Part shown: positions 22,801-35,696 of the stretch, piece by piece
Layout of the letters: each line of letters opens with the position of its first letter
Numbering within the stretch: position 1 is the first letter of the stretch
Origin: Undaria pinnatifida
Lineage: Eukaryota > Sar > Phaeophyceae > Laminariales > Alariaceae
Length of the DNA stretch: 64,000 nt
Direction: 5' to 3'
Assembly (NCBI GenBank): GCA_012845835.1
Contig: JABAKD010000004.1
Span: 10,358,732 to 10,422,731, forward strand
Position numbers and translations under genes: made by a program
Notes under the pieces: generated by a model
Database searches by the model: none
What the model was told of the DNA's origin: nothing
The model's input: only the letters and a program-made list of their open reading frames with translations

Positions 22801-25224
22801 CGCACGGACTCCATCCACAGCCCGTGCCCTAGTCCCACCTTAATTCCCAGGAGCAGTCCCAACCCAAGCCCCAGTCCTGATGCCAGTCCGAGCCCCAGCC
22901 CGACTGCCTTCCCAGCCACAGCCACAACCACAGCCACAGCCACAGCGACACCCACACCTACAGCCGCATAACAGCGGTGACAACCCTCCCATCAGTCCCA
23001 GTCCCAACAACGATTATAATGCTAGCCCCAGCCCCAGCCCGGGATTTAGCTACAGTGCCGGCCACAGCCACAGCCCGAACTCACACCAAACCCACAGCCC
23101 TAGCCCAAGTGCAAACCGTCACCCCGGCCCGAGCCCAAACATCAGCCCTAGTCCCAGTCAGGGCTTCATCCCCTGCCCAGTAGCCCAATACTAGGGTAGA
23201 GCCACAGTGATAGCCCCTGCCTTCGCCCCAGCCTCAGCCCAAACCTCAGCTATTGCCATGGGCTTAGCCTCAACCATGTTACCAGTCCCAGCCACAGCCA
23301 CAGCCCCAATCCCAACCGCATCCACATTGTCATTCTCTGCTCCAAGCCCTAGTGCCGGATCCAGCGCCAGCATCATTATCTCCCGCGACCTTTGGCTCAA
23401 GTCGTAGCCACAACCGCAGCCACAGTAGTAGTCACTACAAAAGCTACAGCCCCTGCCACACCCCATTCTTCAGCCCTAGCCCCACCTCTAGCACCAGTCT
23501 CTCCCTCCACCTCAGCCATAGCCACAGTCCAAACCCCGGCCACTGCTACAGCTCAACCCAAACCTCATGCACAGCCCGAGATCAAGCCGCCGCCTTGGCC
23601 CCAGCCCTAGCTCCAGTCCTCTCTCAATATCAAGTCCCAGTCACACACCAATCCCCAGCCACAGCCTCGACCCAAGCCTAACCCATAGCTCCTACCTCAA
23701 CCTTAACTTCGGCTATATTCACAACCACAGACACAACAAGAGCCACAGCCACAGTCACAGCCCACGTCTCTATTCAGTCCACTCCCCATCCATATCCCAA
23801 GCCACAGCCAAGGCCACACTCCTTGAAATAAAGGCAACTGCAGCCTCGGTCACAATCCCAGGTCCAATGCGGGCATCAGCCTAGCTTGTGTAAGGTGTTT
23901 CCCCAGCCAGAAGCACCACAGCACAAAGGTCATCCTCAGCCCCACCATCAGATCCAATGCCATCTCCAATCCCAGCCCTAACCTCAGTCTCAGCCCCGAA
24001 CCCAGCCCAACTCTCACGGCAACCTCCGGCCCGGCCACAGCCACCGTCACAGCCCCAGCCTTGCTGTAGTCTCAGCCTGTGCCACAACCATTGCCCAGTC
24101 CCCAGCCCCACCCCCGGCCATGGACACAACCCTATTCCTAGCAGTAGCCACAGCCAACATGCCCAGTCTCGGTCCCATAAACGGACCCCAGTCCCGACCC
24201 CAAGGAGCTTACGCCCAACTACTGTCATAACCACAACCACCGCCACAGCCACAGATGCAGCCCCCAGCCCCAGCCCAGTTCTCACCCGTTTCCATTTCCA
24301 TTTCCATTTCCCAACCTCCAATCCCATCCAACCCCGTGCCGCGACTCGAGCCTTAGTCCCAGTGCATGTCTTAGCCCCCGCTCCAGCCGAAGCAAACAGC
24401 CATGTCTCAGTCCCAAACAGAGCCCCGACCTCAGCCCCGGTGCTGGCTCCAACCCCAGTCACAGTCCAAGATCCCGCCGCGGTCACAACGCTACCGCTCG
24501 CCTGCCCAAGTTCAAGGCCAAGACCTATAGGCAGCCGGATCCATATCCTCAGCCTGAGCCGTAGTCCTCGGATAATCTCAGTCTACATGCCCAGCCCCCA
24601 TCTCTGCGTAAACGCGGCATACCAAGCCCCAGACCAAGCTCATCACGACCCCTGTCCAACCCCAGCCCACGCCCGGGCTCTCTTGATAACCCGGGTCAAC
24701 CCCCATCCATAGCCGCAGTCTCTTGCAACCGCAGTCTCAGCCTTAGCCCCAGCCGAAGTCCCTGCCCTACCCAAACCCCAGCTCTAGCCGCATCTCCCGT
24801 CCACACTCCAGCCCATGTAAGAGTCTCTACCGTTGTCCTCCTCCCCCCCAGGCCACCCCCAGCTCATATCCCAGTCATTCCCACAGCTCTAGAGCTCGAT
24901 CCACAACCAAAGGCCAATCCACAGCCAAATTCATGACACTTGGCCCCGTGCAAGGGAAAACGCAGTCCCATCCATCACCCGGCCTGTTTCCAGCCCTCAG
25001 TTCCAGCCGAAAAGCCGATCCAAGCTTCAATCCTCTCGAAAGTCTCCGTTCTTGCCTTCCTCCAACCTAGTCCAAGCCCAGGCCCATATCGCAGCCACCC
25101 ACAAAGCCTCAGCTCCTGACGCGCTTCCCAAGTTCCTTGGCGCATGCGGATTTGCTCTGGGGGGGGACTGTGGTTGCCCGGACCCTTCAAGGCTCATTCT
25201 ATGGTGCACCCGTCCCCGGGGTTT

Positions 25225-25495
25225 CCAACACGCTGGATACATCTCTGGCTTTCCTCATGGACGTATATGGAAAATTGTATAGTGCGTGTAACGGGTAGCT
25301 TAAGCTGCTGTGAAACACCGCAAGAGCTCTGACTCTGCCTCTCGTTTTTCTGGGGCATGCTCTCTCTTAAGCTCTGGGTAATATATACACGACTATACTA
25401 TTCTTTTACTCAGGTCACCACGGGGGTGATTTTCTCAGGCTCTCAGATTTGCGCGATGCTCGCCCTGAACTGTGTGTCCCGTCAGCGTCGACTCT
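25225..25495. other. unique segment inside the hexamer array
   Basis: About 270 bp of non-repetitive sequence, with TAAGCTGC near 25300 and CTTAAGCTC near 25368. It may be an insertion or original flanking DNA. I cannot identify ends. Confidence 0.5.
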
Positions 25496-28400
25496 AAGCC
25501 TCAACGCCAACACCATACCAACCCACAGCCACAGCCCCTGCCGCCGCATCAGTCACCGCCACAGCAACAATCATAATCACGACCCAAGCCCGAGCCAAAG
25601 TCCAATTTGCAACCACAGCCATGGCATTAGCCCTCGCAAAAGGCCAACTCAGCCCCATCCACAGCCCCGAGCCTATTATCGATCCCCAGTCCCAATAAGA
25701 CCCAGCCAGGCCCCAAGTCTCAGTCCTCGCCCAAACGTCCGAATCCTGGCGACAGCCTCAACCGGCACTTCTCGACACTTAGACCCAGTCTCAGCGTGGA
25801 CCCCAACCCCAGCTACAGTGAGACACCGAGCCCAGACTTGAATCTATTGCAGGTCCTGCTCAAGACCGAGACCAAGTCCAACACCCAGTCCAATGCACAA
25901 GCCAGTCTGGGTTCCAGCCCCAGAATAACCCCAATCCACTGCCGTAACCCCGATCCCTGCCCAAACGCGGTAAGCCTGGCCCCAGCCCTGACCTCTGCCA
26001 GACTCTGCCCCAGCCCAGCAGGCGTCTTCAGGGTCCCCGTCAAAATTGCACCCCAACGCCATCCACACTAGTTACCCAATCTTCAGTCACAGTCATAACC
26101 ACAGCCACAGCCGCAATCACAGCCACAGTCACCGCGACAGCCATTGGCCAAAATATAGCTTCAGCTACGGCCCTTACTTTCACCTCCGCCTCAGCCTCAG
26201 TCCCAACCAACGTCGATACTCAGCCACAGCCAGGGCACTAGCCCCCAACCAAGACCATATCCAATGCACAGCCTAATCTCCCGCCACAGCCGCCACAGCA
26301 ACAGCTCCACGCCCAGGTCCAATCCCACTCTAACTCCGGCCCCTGCCCACACCCCACTTCCGGCCAAACAACTCCGTCGCACGTCCCAGCCACAGCACCA
26401 GCCCCAATCCCTGCGCACTCACACCCCAGTGCAAGACCAAACCCATATCACAGCATCCCAGCCACTGTCACCGCCCAAGTCTCAGCCCAATACCAAGCAT
26501 GAGACGCAGCCCTTGCCTCCACCCGTCCATCCCCAACCCCAGCCCCAGCCCAGTCCAAGGCCCACGCCCATCCACATATATATGGCCCTAGCTCCCACAA
26601 AAACATGTGACCCACCGGCAGCCGCTCCAGCCCCAACCTAGGCATCAGTCACGCCCTCAGCCCCCGCATCTGCTTAAACACCCGATTATGGATCTCAGTT
26701 CTAACCCCTCCTTGCTCCGGCCCAAGCCTCATCTCCAGCCCCATTCACCGCCTCTGTTTAATCTCCAGCCTAATCCCCATGGTCGTTCACAAACCTTGCC
26801 CATCCGAACGTTAACAGCGACAACCACAGTCCGACCCCACCCTCAGCCTCATGCCCCATCCCCTGTACAACCGTGGATCCAGCCGCAACTTCAGTCCACG
26901 ACCCAGTCAATGCTAATATCTCGACCCCCTGCTCGCTCTCACCTGGCCTCAGGCCATATCCCAGCCCCTCCTACAGACACAAAACCAGCGTAAGGGCAAC
27001 TCACAGCCACCGCTGTATATCTCCGCTCCAGCTACAACCTACTAGCGACGGTCACGGCCAGTCACAGCACTAGTCCAACCCCAAAGTAAAATCAAATCCC
27101 ATCCAAACCTCGATCCCCAGCCTAACCCTCAGCCTAATGCCCAGCCCTGTCCTACGACCCCGTCACGTCCTCAGTCTCGATTCATACCCAAAGACGCCTG
27201 CCCCAGCACCAGTCTCATATTTGCAGGCTTCAATCCTTAGTTCCATCCCCACCACAATTCGTAACTCTAGCTCAGGCCCGGCCCAATCCCTAGCCGCAGT
27301 TAAGGACACAGAGCAAGCGACAGATCTATACCCAGACCCAGACCTAGACGGAGCCCAAACTCAATACCAAGCCCAGCGACCGTCTCTATATAAGCCCCGG
27401 CCACAGCTCCTGCCTCCACCGCAGCCTTAACCACAGTCCGAGCCATAGCCACAGCTCGTATTCCAGCGGCAGCCCAACGCCCAGCCTCGGCCTAAACCAT
27501 AACCACAGCCCTAATATAGCAACAGTCTCGGCACCAGCCCCAGCGCTCCAGCCCTAGATGCAACCACAGCCCTAGCACCATCCCCAACTCAAGCTCCGAT
27601 TTCAGTCCGAATCCCACCGCAGCCTCAGCCCGAGCTCCTACCCCCAGCCATAGCCCCATCTCCAGCCCTAGCCTCGACCGCCCCAACTCTTGTCTCAGCC
27701 GCGGCTTCAGCCGAAATTACAGCCACGGCTATGGCCGTAGCCACGGTCACACCCCTGGCGCAAGCCCAAGCCACAGCGACAACCCCTGCCCCAGCCCCAG
27801 CCAAATCTGGCGCCCCAGCCCAGGCCATAACCATCACAGGCTCGACCAAGGCCCCAACGTCAGTCCCGGCCCCAGCCCCACAAGATCAGCCTGAACCTAA
27901 TCCACATCCACACCCCCAGGCCCGGCCCTTACCCAAATTCTCCAGCTCTGACCCAGCAACCTCTGCGGAGTCCTTCCCCAGTCCCATCCCGAACCCCAGT
28001 CCCAGCCGTAATTAACAGCACTTGTTCAATCTTGAGCCCAAGCCCTGGCCCCCTTCAAAGAATCAGCCAAACCCCCATCTGCAGCCACAGTCGCAGTCCC
28101 AGCCCCAGCCCCAGCCCCGTCCCTGCCCAAGCTCTGACTTCCAGCAACAGCCTACGCCCACACCCATCTCAAGCTAAACCTGGGACCGCTGTCTGCATCC
28201 ACCCCAGTCCGAGCCCTTACATTCCAGCAGCTTCCATAAACCTTGATACTGGCCCAGACCAATACCCACCCAAAACCACATTATCCGCCTCCAGCTAAGT
28301 CCAATCCATACCGAAACCCACAGCCACGATGGCAGTCTCAACCCCAGCCCAAGGGCCCGTCCGTGCTTCAGGTCCAGACCCATTCAGCATCTGCCAGATC

Positions 28401-30420
28401 ACGGTTCCAGCCCCAGACATCGCCACAACCACGGCTAGAGCTACAGCCCGGTCAGAATACCATCGTCCGTCACAGCCGTGGCTGTATTCCCTTTAACAAC
28501 CACAGCCCAGTGGGGTCCAACCCCAGGCTAAGCCTTATCCCCAACCCCAGCCCAAGCCATATCCCCAACCCCAAGCCCGTACGCAACCCAACCTCAGCTC
28601 CAAAGCCGGTCCCAACCCCAGTTACGGTCCAAGGCAACGCCCCAGCCATACAACCAATACATACCATATTTAAGCCCAACATCTAGCTCAGTACACAGCC
28701 CAAGCCTCAACCCGAGCCCGAGCTCTAGTCTATTCCACATCCATACGTCTAACCCCGGATCCTGCTCTAATTTCTATAAGTATTCATCCCAGCCCTAGCT
28801 TCTACCAGTTTCTGCCCCGGCCCCAGCCCTAGCCTCAGCTCCGGCGACAGCCTCAGCCCGATTAACGGCCCCCGTTCAGCTCCCAGCTCAAGGATCAGCG
28901 CGATTGACAAGTCGGGCCCAACCTTCCACGCCGCGGCATCCACAGTCACAGCAATCCCGACACGTGCCCAGCCCCGGGCTCGAGTCGCAACTCTTGCCGA
29001 GCCATGCCCTCAACGCCTGCCCGGTTTTACCCTTTCCAAGCGCCAGTACATACACCAACTCCTTCAACACCAGCCCCATCGCCAGCCCAACATCAGCCCA
29101 AATAATTTCTTTTCTTCAACCCCAATCTAAGTCACAGCTACAACCACAGCCACAGCCACAACCATGGACTAAGCCACACCCAAGGCCAAACCGAGCTCTA
29201 TCCACTGCCCGGGCCGCAGTCCCAGCCATATTCCCAGCCCCATATCAAGCCCCATCCACGCCCCAGTCTCTGGTGCTGCCCAAACGTCACAGCCCTGACC
29301 CTAGCCCCAACCTCTACAAGCTTGAACCCTTCACCCCAGCTACAGTCCCAGTAACAGATTTAGCCCAGCTACGGCGAAATCCCCAGCCCATAGTCCACAC
29401 CCCAGCTCCAACCCAATACCAAATTCCAGCGAAAGCCTCGAGGCAAGCCCTAGCTACAGTCGCTGCCTCATCCCCAGGGGCGTCTACATCCCAACACTAG
29501 CTCCAATCTCAGCTCTAGCTCCATCCACAGACCCGGTCTCGGCCCAACGTCTGCCGCAACCTCAGCGATAGCCAAAGCCGCAGCCAGATCCCCAGCCTCA
29601 GCCCCGATTGAAGATCCAGCCCCATTCTCAGCTCGTGCTCCAGCTCTAGCAAAACACCGAGCTCCGGCCCACACCATGGTCATCGCCCCATTTCTAGTCA
29701 CATCCACTAACCCAGTCTCAATCCCAAACCAAAGGCCAGCGCCGGTCCCAGCCCCAATCCCAGCCAGCTTCCGCCCCAGCCACAGTCACACCTACACGGA
29801 CTCCCATCACCACGGATACGCCCACACATCCACCTACAACCCAATCCTCAGCCATAACCTGGTCTCCAATATCATCCCTGGGCCCAGCCGCAACCCCAGT
29901 TCAAGCCGCAGCCAACGTCTTGGCCCCAGCCCCGGCCCAATTGAAATCCCCAGCCCCAAACACAGCTCCAACTTCAGCCCCGGCGCTGGACCCAGCTCCA
30001 GCCACAGTCAACAACTCAGTCCCAGCCACAATATTGGTCCAAGTGCCATCCTCGGCCCCAGCCCGAATCGATCCCAAATCATTGTACCAGCAGGCTCATA
30101 CCCCAGCACAAGCTAACGCCTTGGCTGTTTCCAGCTTCAACCCCAAGCTACGCCGAACTCACACCTCAACAACTCCTACAGCCCCAGCCCCAGCCCTATT
30201 TCAACCCGCAGCCACAGCCACAGTCACAGCCAAAGCCAAAGCCACAGCCACCGCCACCGCCACAGCCACAGCCACAGCCGCAGCCACAGTCATAGCCACA
30301 GCCACAGCCACAGCCACAGCCGCAGCCACAGTCACAGCCACAGCCACAGCCACAGCTAGAGCCACAGCCACAGCCACAGCCACAGCCACAGCCACAGCCA
30401 CAGCCACAGCCACAGGGCCC

Positions 30421-31397
30421 AACCCCATCTCAATCACCAATCCCTGCCCAAGCCCGAGGACCAAGGCTACGATGGCCAGGACACCCCCATTGTTACTACC
30501 GGCGCTCAGTCCATCAAGCGCGTAGCTTTATGACTCACTCCGTGGCGGCGATGCGTATCGCAATTCCGAAATCACAAAGTATTACGACCTCAAACAAAAT
30601 CGGGTAGCCCCTCGCGTGATTGACTATGGATCGCTGAAATGTCGGGCCCTAAACTTGACCCCGATGCCGTGGGCTTGATGATCCCATAGGGACTAGCGGT
30701 ACGTGATTTTCACCTGGAATGCCTCTTAAACGCTTTGCAGGCAAGCCCACAGTAGACCACCCGCCCGCTTTGGACGACAATGGTGTAAGAGGGCAGCCAT
30801 ATCTCCGGCCTAGGCTGGTGATTAACCACGATGATGTTACTTGGACAGGGGCGTGTAGGCATTGAAGGTCGGCGCTGTGTATATGTTGTGGAAATGGAAC
30901 GGTTTCGAACAGGTACAAATGTTGTACTACAGTTGACGAAGTCACCTACGATTCCTACGAAAAGGTGTTGGTATACGCGGAGAATCTCTCCTGTTCTCTC
31001 TAAGCGGGGGAAGGACTGCGCGGTAATTGTGTCTTTCTCGCTGCTGCACAAATGATCCCATACTACATACTATATGCTAGAACTTCGTCTCCAAAACCGT
31101 CTGTGTTTTTCAAGATGTCTGGTTTCCATCAATAAGTAATCAGGAAATGTCACCATACTCCTGAACGTAATGATAACATTTGTTGTGGCAAACTATTAAC
31201 AGTGCTTTTTCGGATACTGCCACAAAAATACGAAAAATGGCGTCGCCATCTGTCGTGATGTACAAATGACGTTTGAGGAATAGCCGTATGGCTCCTTCAC
31301 ACACTGTTATCACTGTATTGCGATGTGGCGGCAATAGGCTCGCGATCCTCCCAATAAAATATTGTCTCCGCCGGATGTGAAAATCTGTCGAGGACAA
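30421..31397. other. unique spacer between array blocks
   Basis: Non-repetitive DNA with short overlapping frames (up to about 113 aa, minus strand 30710-31051) and no domain that I recognise. Possibly the ancestral flank separating two array blocks. Confidence 0.4.
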
Positions 31398-31593
31398 AGG
31401 CTACTACGGTAGGGGGGGGCACCCCTATTTCCAGCCCAAGCATCGAAATCAACACTACATGAACGTTTGCATATCGCGATCTAGAAAATCACAAAAGTGT
31501 TCAAGATTTGCATACGAGTAGGGTGGTCACTCGCCCGGATGGTCATGCCTCGATGAAATGAAAGGCCCTAAAAGGGTACCCTCTACCGTGGCC
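31398..31593. mobile_element. second, diverged copy of the CTACGGTAGGGG MITE
   Basis: Left end AAGGCTACTACGGTAGGGG at about 31397-31415 and right end GGGTACCCTCTACCGTGGCC at about 31574-31593 are inverted complements of the family seen at 7963-8220. The internal sequence is shorter (about 196 bp in all) and has a TGGTCACTCGCCCGGATGGTCA-like region related to the hairpin of the first copy. No ORF. Confidence 0.6.
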
Positions 31594-31611
31594 TCGGTTT
31601 CGGTTATGCCT

Positions 31612-33180
31612 CCATTCTTCCCCTGCCCAAAAGCCCCAGCCCAGTCCCCAGTCTCAACCTCCGCAGGTTTCAGCCCTTAGCCCCAGCCCCGGCGCCTTTC
31701 TCACCTCTATCCCAGGCCCGACGCAATCCCCAGCCGCAGCCACATCCATAGCCCCAAGCCCCAGCCAAAGCCGAAGCCCGAAGCCTGCATCAGCCCCACA
31801 GCCCTAACCAATACCAAGCCCCAGTGACAGCCTTAGCCCTGGCCCCAGCGACAGCCAAGGTGTGACACAAATCTAGTCACAGCGGCAGCCTCGACCCGAG
31901 CCCAAACCTTGCCCCAGCCTAAGCCCCAGCCACAGTCCCTACCATAGCTCCAGCAACAGCCCTGACTGAAGCCTAGACACAAGCCACACCCTATGTCCGA
32001 ACCCCAGCGAACCCCCTCCCAGGTCCAGACCCAACCACAGCCTATTCCTTTAGCAGCTGCAAGCACTGATTTCAGCACCAGCCCAAGGGCCAATCTCGGG
32101 GGCAATCCCAACCCGACCGAGCTACCGACCCAGCTACCGACCCAGCTACCGACTCGGCAACAGTCACAACGACCGCGACCGCGACAGCCCCAGCCAGTCA
32201 CAATCGCGGAAACAGCTCATATCGGCCCCTGCCCCACCCCCAGCCCAAACAAGCTCCCAAGCCCCAGATCTGAACGTAGCCCCGACCCCAGCCTCGGCGC
32301 TGAACCTAGCCCCAGCTACAGCCGAAGACCCATCCCCATGTATGACACAAATGAAGACCCTGCTAATGCCATAGGACCAAGCCTAATTCACAGCCATATT
32401 CACAGAAATCCCAGCCCCAGCCCCACTTTAATTTCCCTCCAAACCCCCAGCCTGGGTCCTGACGAAATGCCCAGTCCTGGCCCCAGCTCCAACGTCTGCC
32501 AGTTTACACCCTGACTTTCGTGCCCATCCGTGTTCATTGCCCCTGTCCAATACCCTCCAATACCCAGCCCAGTCCCTATCGTCATTCAGAGACCCGGTCC
32601 AATCCCCAGCCAGAGCTGCAGCCACAGCCCCCGTCTCAGTTCCAGTCGCAGTCCAACACCTAGCTATAGACGCAACCCCAGCCTCCGCCTCAGCCCAAGC
32701 CCCTTACTCAGCCAAAGTACATTCCTAGCCACACCCACATCCACACCCACACCCACACCCACCCCCACACCCACACCCACACCCACACTCACACCCACAC
32801 CCACACCCACACCCACACCCACACCCACACCCACAGCCCCAAGACCTGTTCGCTCCCGCCGCGGTCCCATTCCGATCCCATATCCCAGCCACGCCCGTAG
32901 CCCCAGCCCCAGCCCAGTACAAAGCACGCGCCACAGCCCCTGCCCCCGCCCGCCCAATCACAACCCCAGCATCAGCCGCTCCAATAGCCGCCACCATAAA
33001 CCAAACCCACATCCCATCTACAGTCCGAGCTCCAACCCCAACCCCGGCCTAAGCCCCACTCACGCCCCCAGCCCTAACCCCAGCTCCATCTTCTGTTGGT
33101 TTTGCCGTACCGGCTCGATCTTCAGCCACAGCTATAGCCACGGCCACGGCCCAACAAATGAGTCTGATGCTGACCGGTCT
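31612..33180. repeat. hexanucleotide (NNAGCC) array, second block
   Basis: Same AGCC periodicity and transition-type variants as the main block, with a pure sub-block of another hexamer at 32726-32835. A short tandem CAGCTACCGACC repeat (about 12 bp, 3 units) is near 32120-32155. Confidence 0.9.
32726..32835. repeat. (CCCACA)n microsatellite
   Basis: About 18 nearly perfect tandem units of CCCACA with three or four variants. Its purity contrasts with the decayed array around it, so it is probably a recent expansion of one variant unit. Confidence 0.95.
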
Positions 33181-33674
33181 TGCTTGAGTTCCCGCATATG
33201 AGAAAATATCGTGACGGGCAGAATATGTCGACTAAATCTTGAGACGAGACCCTAAAGTCCAATTTCCTAATAAATGCTTCCGCGATCTTTGAACACTCGC
33301 CTATCACGTATTGTTTTGTCTATTTTTACAAGGTTTCGAAGCGTACGTTGGCAATCTGAGCTACATGACAGGGAGCTGACGATTAGCGGAACGATAAATG
33401 CAAAGTTCTGTCTATAAATTTCCCAGACAGTGTTAGATCAAGCGTAATTTTACGACTATTTATTTCCAATTATTCGAGGTTGCTTAGTTCTAAACAGGGT
33501 AGTCTAAATAATGTAGACGAAAGTGTTATTATCAGCTTCCCTCTCCGCTCGAAACATTTTCACGGGATTTCCAAAGAGGCGTGGAGGTGCTGTTGGTAAT
33601 ATATCAAGGGAATAAGAACCACGTCTCGTGCCGGCTTGAAAAGCTCCCGACGGACCTGCGTCACGGTCATATTG
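33181..33674. other. unique spacer between array blocks
   Basis: Non-repetitive, A/T-richer DNA. No ORF above 100 aa that looks real and no terminal repeats. Confidence 0.4.
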
Positions 33675-34852
33675 ATGTGACACCCAGCCCAAGCCCAAGC
33701 TCCAGCCCCGGCCCCAGCTGCAATATCGGCCCACGACCCAGCCTGAGTTACGGCCTGCTCCTAAAGCCCCAGCCCCAGCCCACGTCCAAACCCCAACACA
33801 TACCCCCGCCACTCCTAAACCCACAGCCGCAGCCGCAGCCCAACTTCAAGCCACAGTGACAGCCCTACCCAAATCCCAGCCTCAGCCCAAACCCAAGCCC
33901 AAGCTCAAGATCCAACCACAGATCGTGCCCAGCCCCAGCCCATCCAAAACCACAGTCAAATCCGCATTCATCGCTACATCCAAAGCGGCAGTCCTAGCCG
34001 ACCCACCACCTCACCTGCGCCCACAGTCCCAGCACCCGCTCCAATGCCATCCCCGCCATCGGCCCCAGCGACAACCACAGCCCAAGTCCTGTCGAAGCCC
34101 GGACCCAAACCCGAACCCCATCCAAACCCTCAGTCCGAATTCGCAGTTCAAGTCTCCTCGGTGCCTCAATCCCCAACACTAGCCCGTAGCACAGCCCCAA
34201 CGCTAGCCCCGGCCCTGGCCTCACCGTCAGCCGCGTCCCAAGTCCTATTCACAGAACTAAACCCCACCCAACCCCAGTCCAGTAGGAAGCCCCATTCTGT
34301 GCCCCAGTCACACCCCCAGTTCCGACCCCTGCCCCAAAGTCCCAGCCCCGGCCCCAGCGCCAGAATGTGCTAGTTCCCGCCCCAGCCTCAGTCCTCTTCA
34401 CAGTCTAGCTAGCTCCCACTGAAGCTCCAACCCAAGCCCCGTGCACAACCCAAACCCCAGTGCCCGCTCAGTTTCCAGAGGCAGCTCCAGCAGTAAAATC
34501 CCCAACCCCTGCCTCAGTCTTGACCATAACCCCAGCCCCGGCACCTGCCCGTGTCCCGTCTACAGCCCCAGTCACAGCCATAGCCTTCCTAGCTCTCGCC
34601 CTAGTTCCTGCCTATGCTTCGGCTCATGCTCAAGCCACATCAGGCCACAGCCATAGCCGCAGCGCCCCTATACCCCGCCAACCGGCCGTAGCACGCCTAA
34701 ATCCTATCCACAGCCCCAGCGCTAGCCCCGGCCCTGTCCGGTCCCGAACTTCAGCCCCAGCCTCCCACCCAGCCTCAACCTCAGCCTCAGCTCCAGACTT
34801 AGGCCTAAAGTCAGACGCTGATTCGGCCCTAGCCCCAGCCCCAACCCCCTAT
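33675..34852. repeat. hexanucleotide (NNAGCC) array, third block
   Basis: Same array type as 18215-30420, again interpretable in three frames as Pro/Gln, Ser/Pro and Ala/Pro repeats. It ends abruptly near 34852. Confidence 0.9.
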
Positions 34853-35483
34853 GCGCAGCTTGCCATCGGGAGAAGTGTTGCTCGCGCAAGGTTTGTAACT
34901 TTTGTGGGACACCACCGCGTCGTACTGCACCTGTCACGGACGATGACGGTTCGTGAAGTGGAGGCTGGTTTCGCTCTTATAGGGGCCTTCGACCAGCAAC
35001 AGAGAAGCATTTCTCTACTATCGCGGACGCCTTGTACACTAGGGGTTCCCCTAAAGTTTGTGGCACTTCTCATTTGAGCAGCTCCATACCCTGAACCTCA
35101 CCAAAAGAACTATTGTTTATGCTAAATGTAGTGCTATACCTCTCCCAAGAAAGCCTATCTTGATAGTATAGACGGGCTTAACTCGACAAACAACCCAATG
35201 GCCCAGATGTTAAACGAAAACTAGTTCAAACGCAAAACCGGGATTCCAGTGCTATTGGGCAGTTCCTCAGTTGAGTTGCCCCGACAGTCGAAACCAAGAG
35301 TGTTGCCCTTAATGTGCTATCTCTATTTTAGCACGCGTCATTCGCATCAACGCGCGGTGGTCCGTGCTTTAGACACGTTTCGGCGGCCGTATTTTCAGAA
35401 ATCGTATGGAATATGGCAGACCTACGCAAAGATAGATGCAAATGTCTTTAATTGGCTGTGCTGGTTGGGTGCATAGGGTGTTG
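34853..35483. other. no recognised feature
   Basis: A frame continues out of the array to 35077, and another covers 35249-35476. Neither carries a domain I recognise. It may be degraded copia sequence upstream of the RNase H scrap that follows. Confidence 0.35.
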
Positions 35484-35696
35484 AGAATAAGTCATCGCAT
35501 GATGTCCACCAAACACCTGCATCGCTACCTGGCTGGAATAGTGTATCTTCCCATCAAGTGTAAGCAAGGGGGTTCGAAGCTGACAGCATATTCAGATGGA
35601 GACGGGGGCAGCAGCCCGGATAATGGCGAGTTGATGTCTTCGCATTATTTCGTCTTCCTTTCGATGGGCGTGTGCCATAATCTGCCTATTTCGTAG
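35484..35696 (+). pseudogene. copia RNase H fragment
   Basis: The translation includes STKHLHRYLAGIVYLPIKCK followed by LTAYSDGDGGSSPDNG. Copia RNase H typically reads KHLLRYL-x-G-T then YSDADWA, so the first catalytic Asp block is recognisable. The block expected next (SQSTTEAEY) is missing, so it is a short scrap of a second, unrelated copia copy. No LTR is visible nearby. Confidence 0.6.

Larger units (their letters stand above)
18215..30420. repeat. decayed hexanucleotide (NNAGCC) array, main block
   Basis: About 12 kb in which AGCC recurs every six bases, with the phase kept over dozens of consecutive units (for example 18230-18480). Variants of the core are mostly AACC, AGTC, GGCC, AGCT and AATC, all purine-purine-pyrimidine-pyrimidine. 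The decay is thus largely by transitions with few indels. Nearly pure CAGCCA stretches remain at about 19205-19430, 21960-22060 and 30200-30418. The three plus frames read Gln-Pro, Ser-His/Pro and Ala-Thr/Pro repeats; all long frames here are by-products. Two unique segments interrupt the block (19612-19862, 25225-25495). Confidence 0.95.

Noticed and set aside
23957..24712. Open frame of 251 codons and many others of 100-230 codons in the hexamer array
   Set aside because: All three plus frames and the minus frames are open because the six-base unit rarely makes stops. The products are simple Ser/Pro/Ala/His or Trp/Gly/Leu repeats without start context or domains.
18215..30420. CRISPR-like array
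   Set aside because: There are no constant repeats alternating with unique spacers; the period is six bases and the sequence is eukaryotic.
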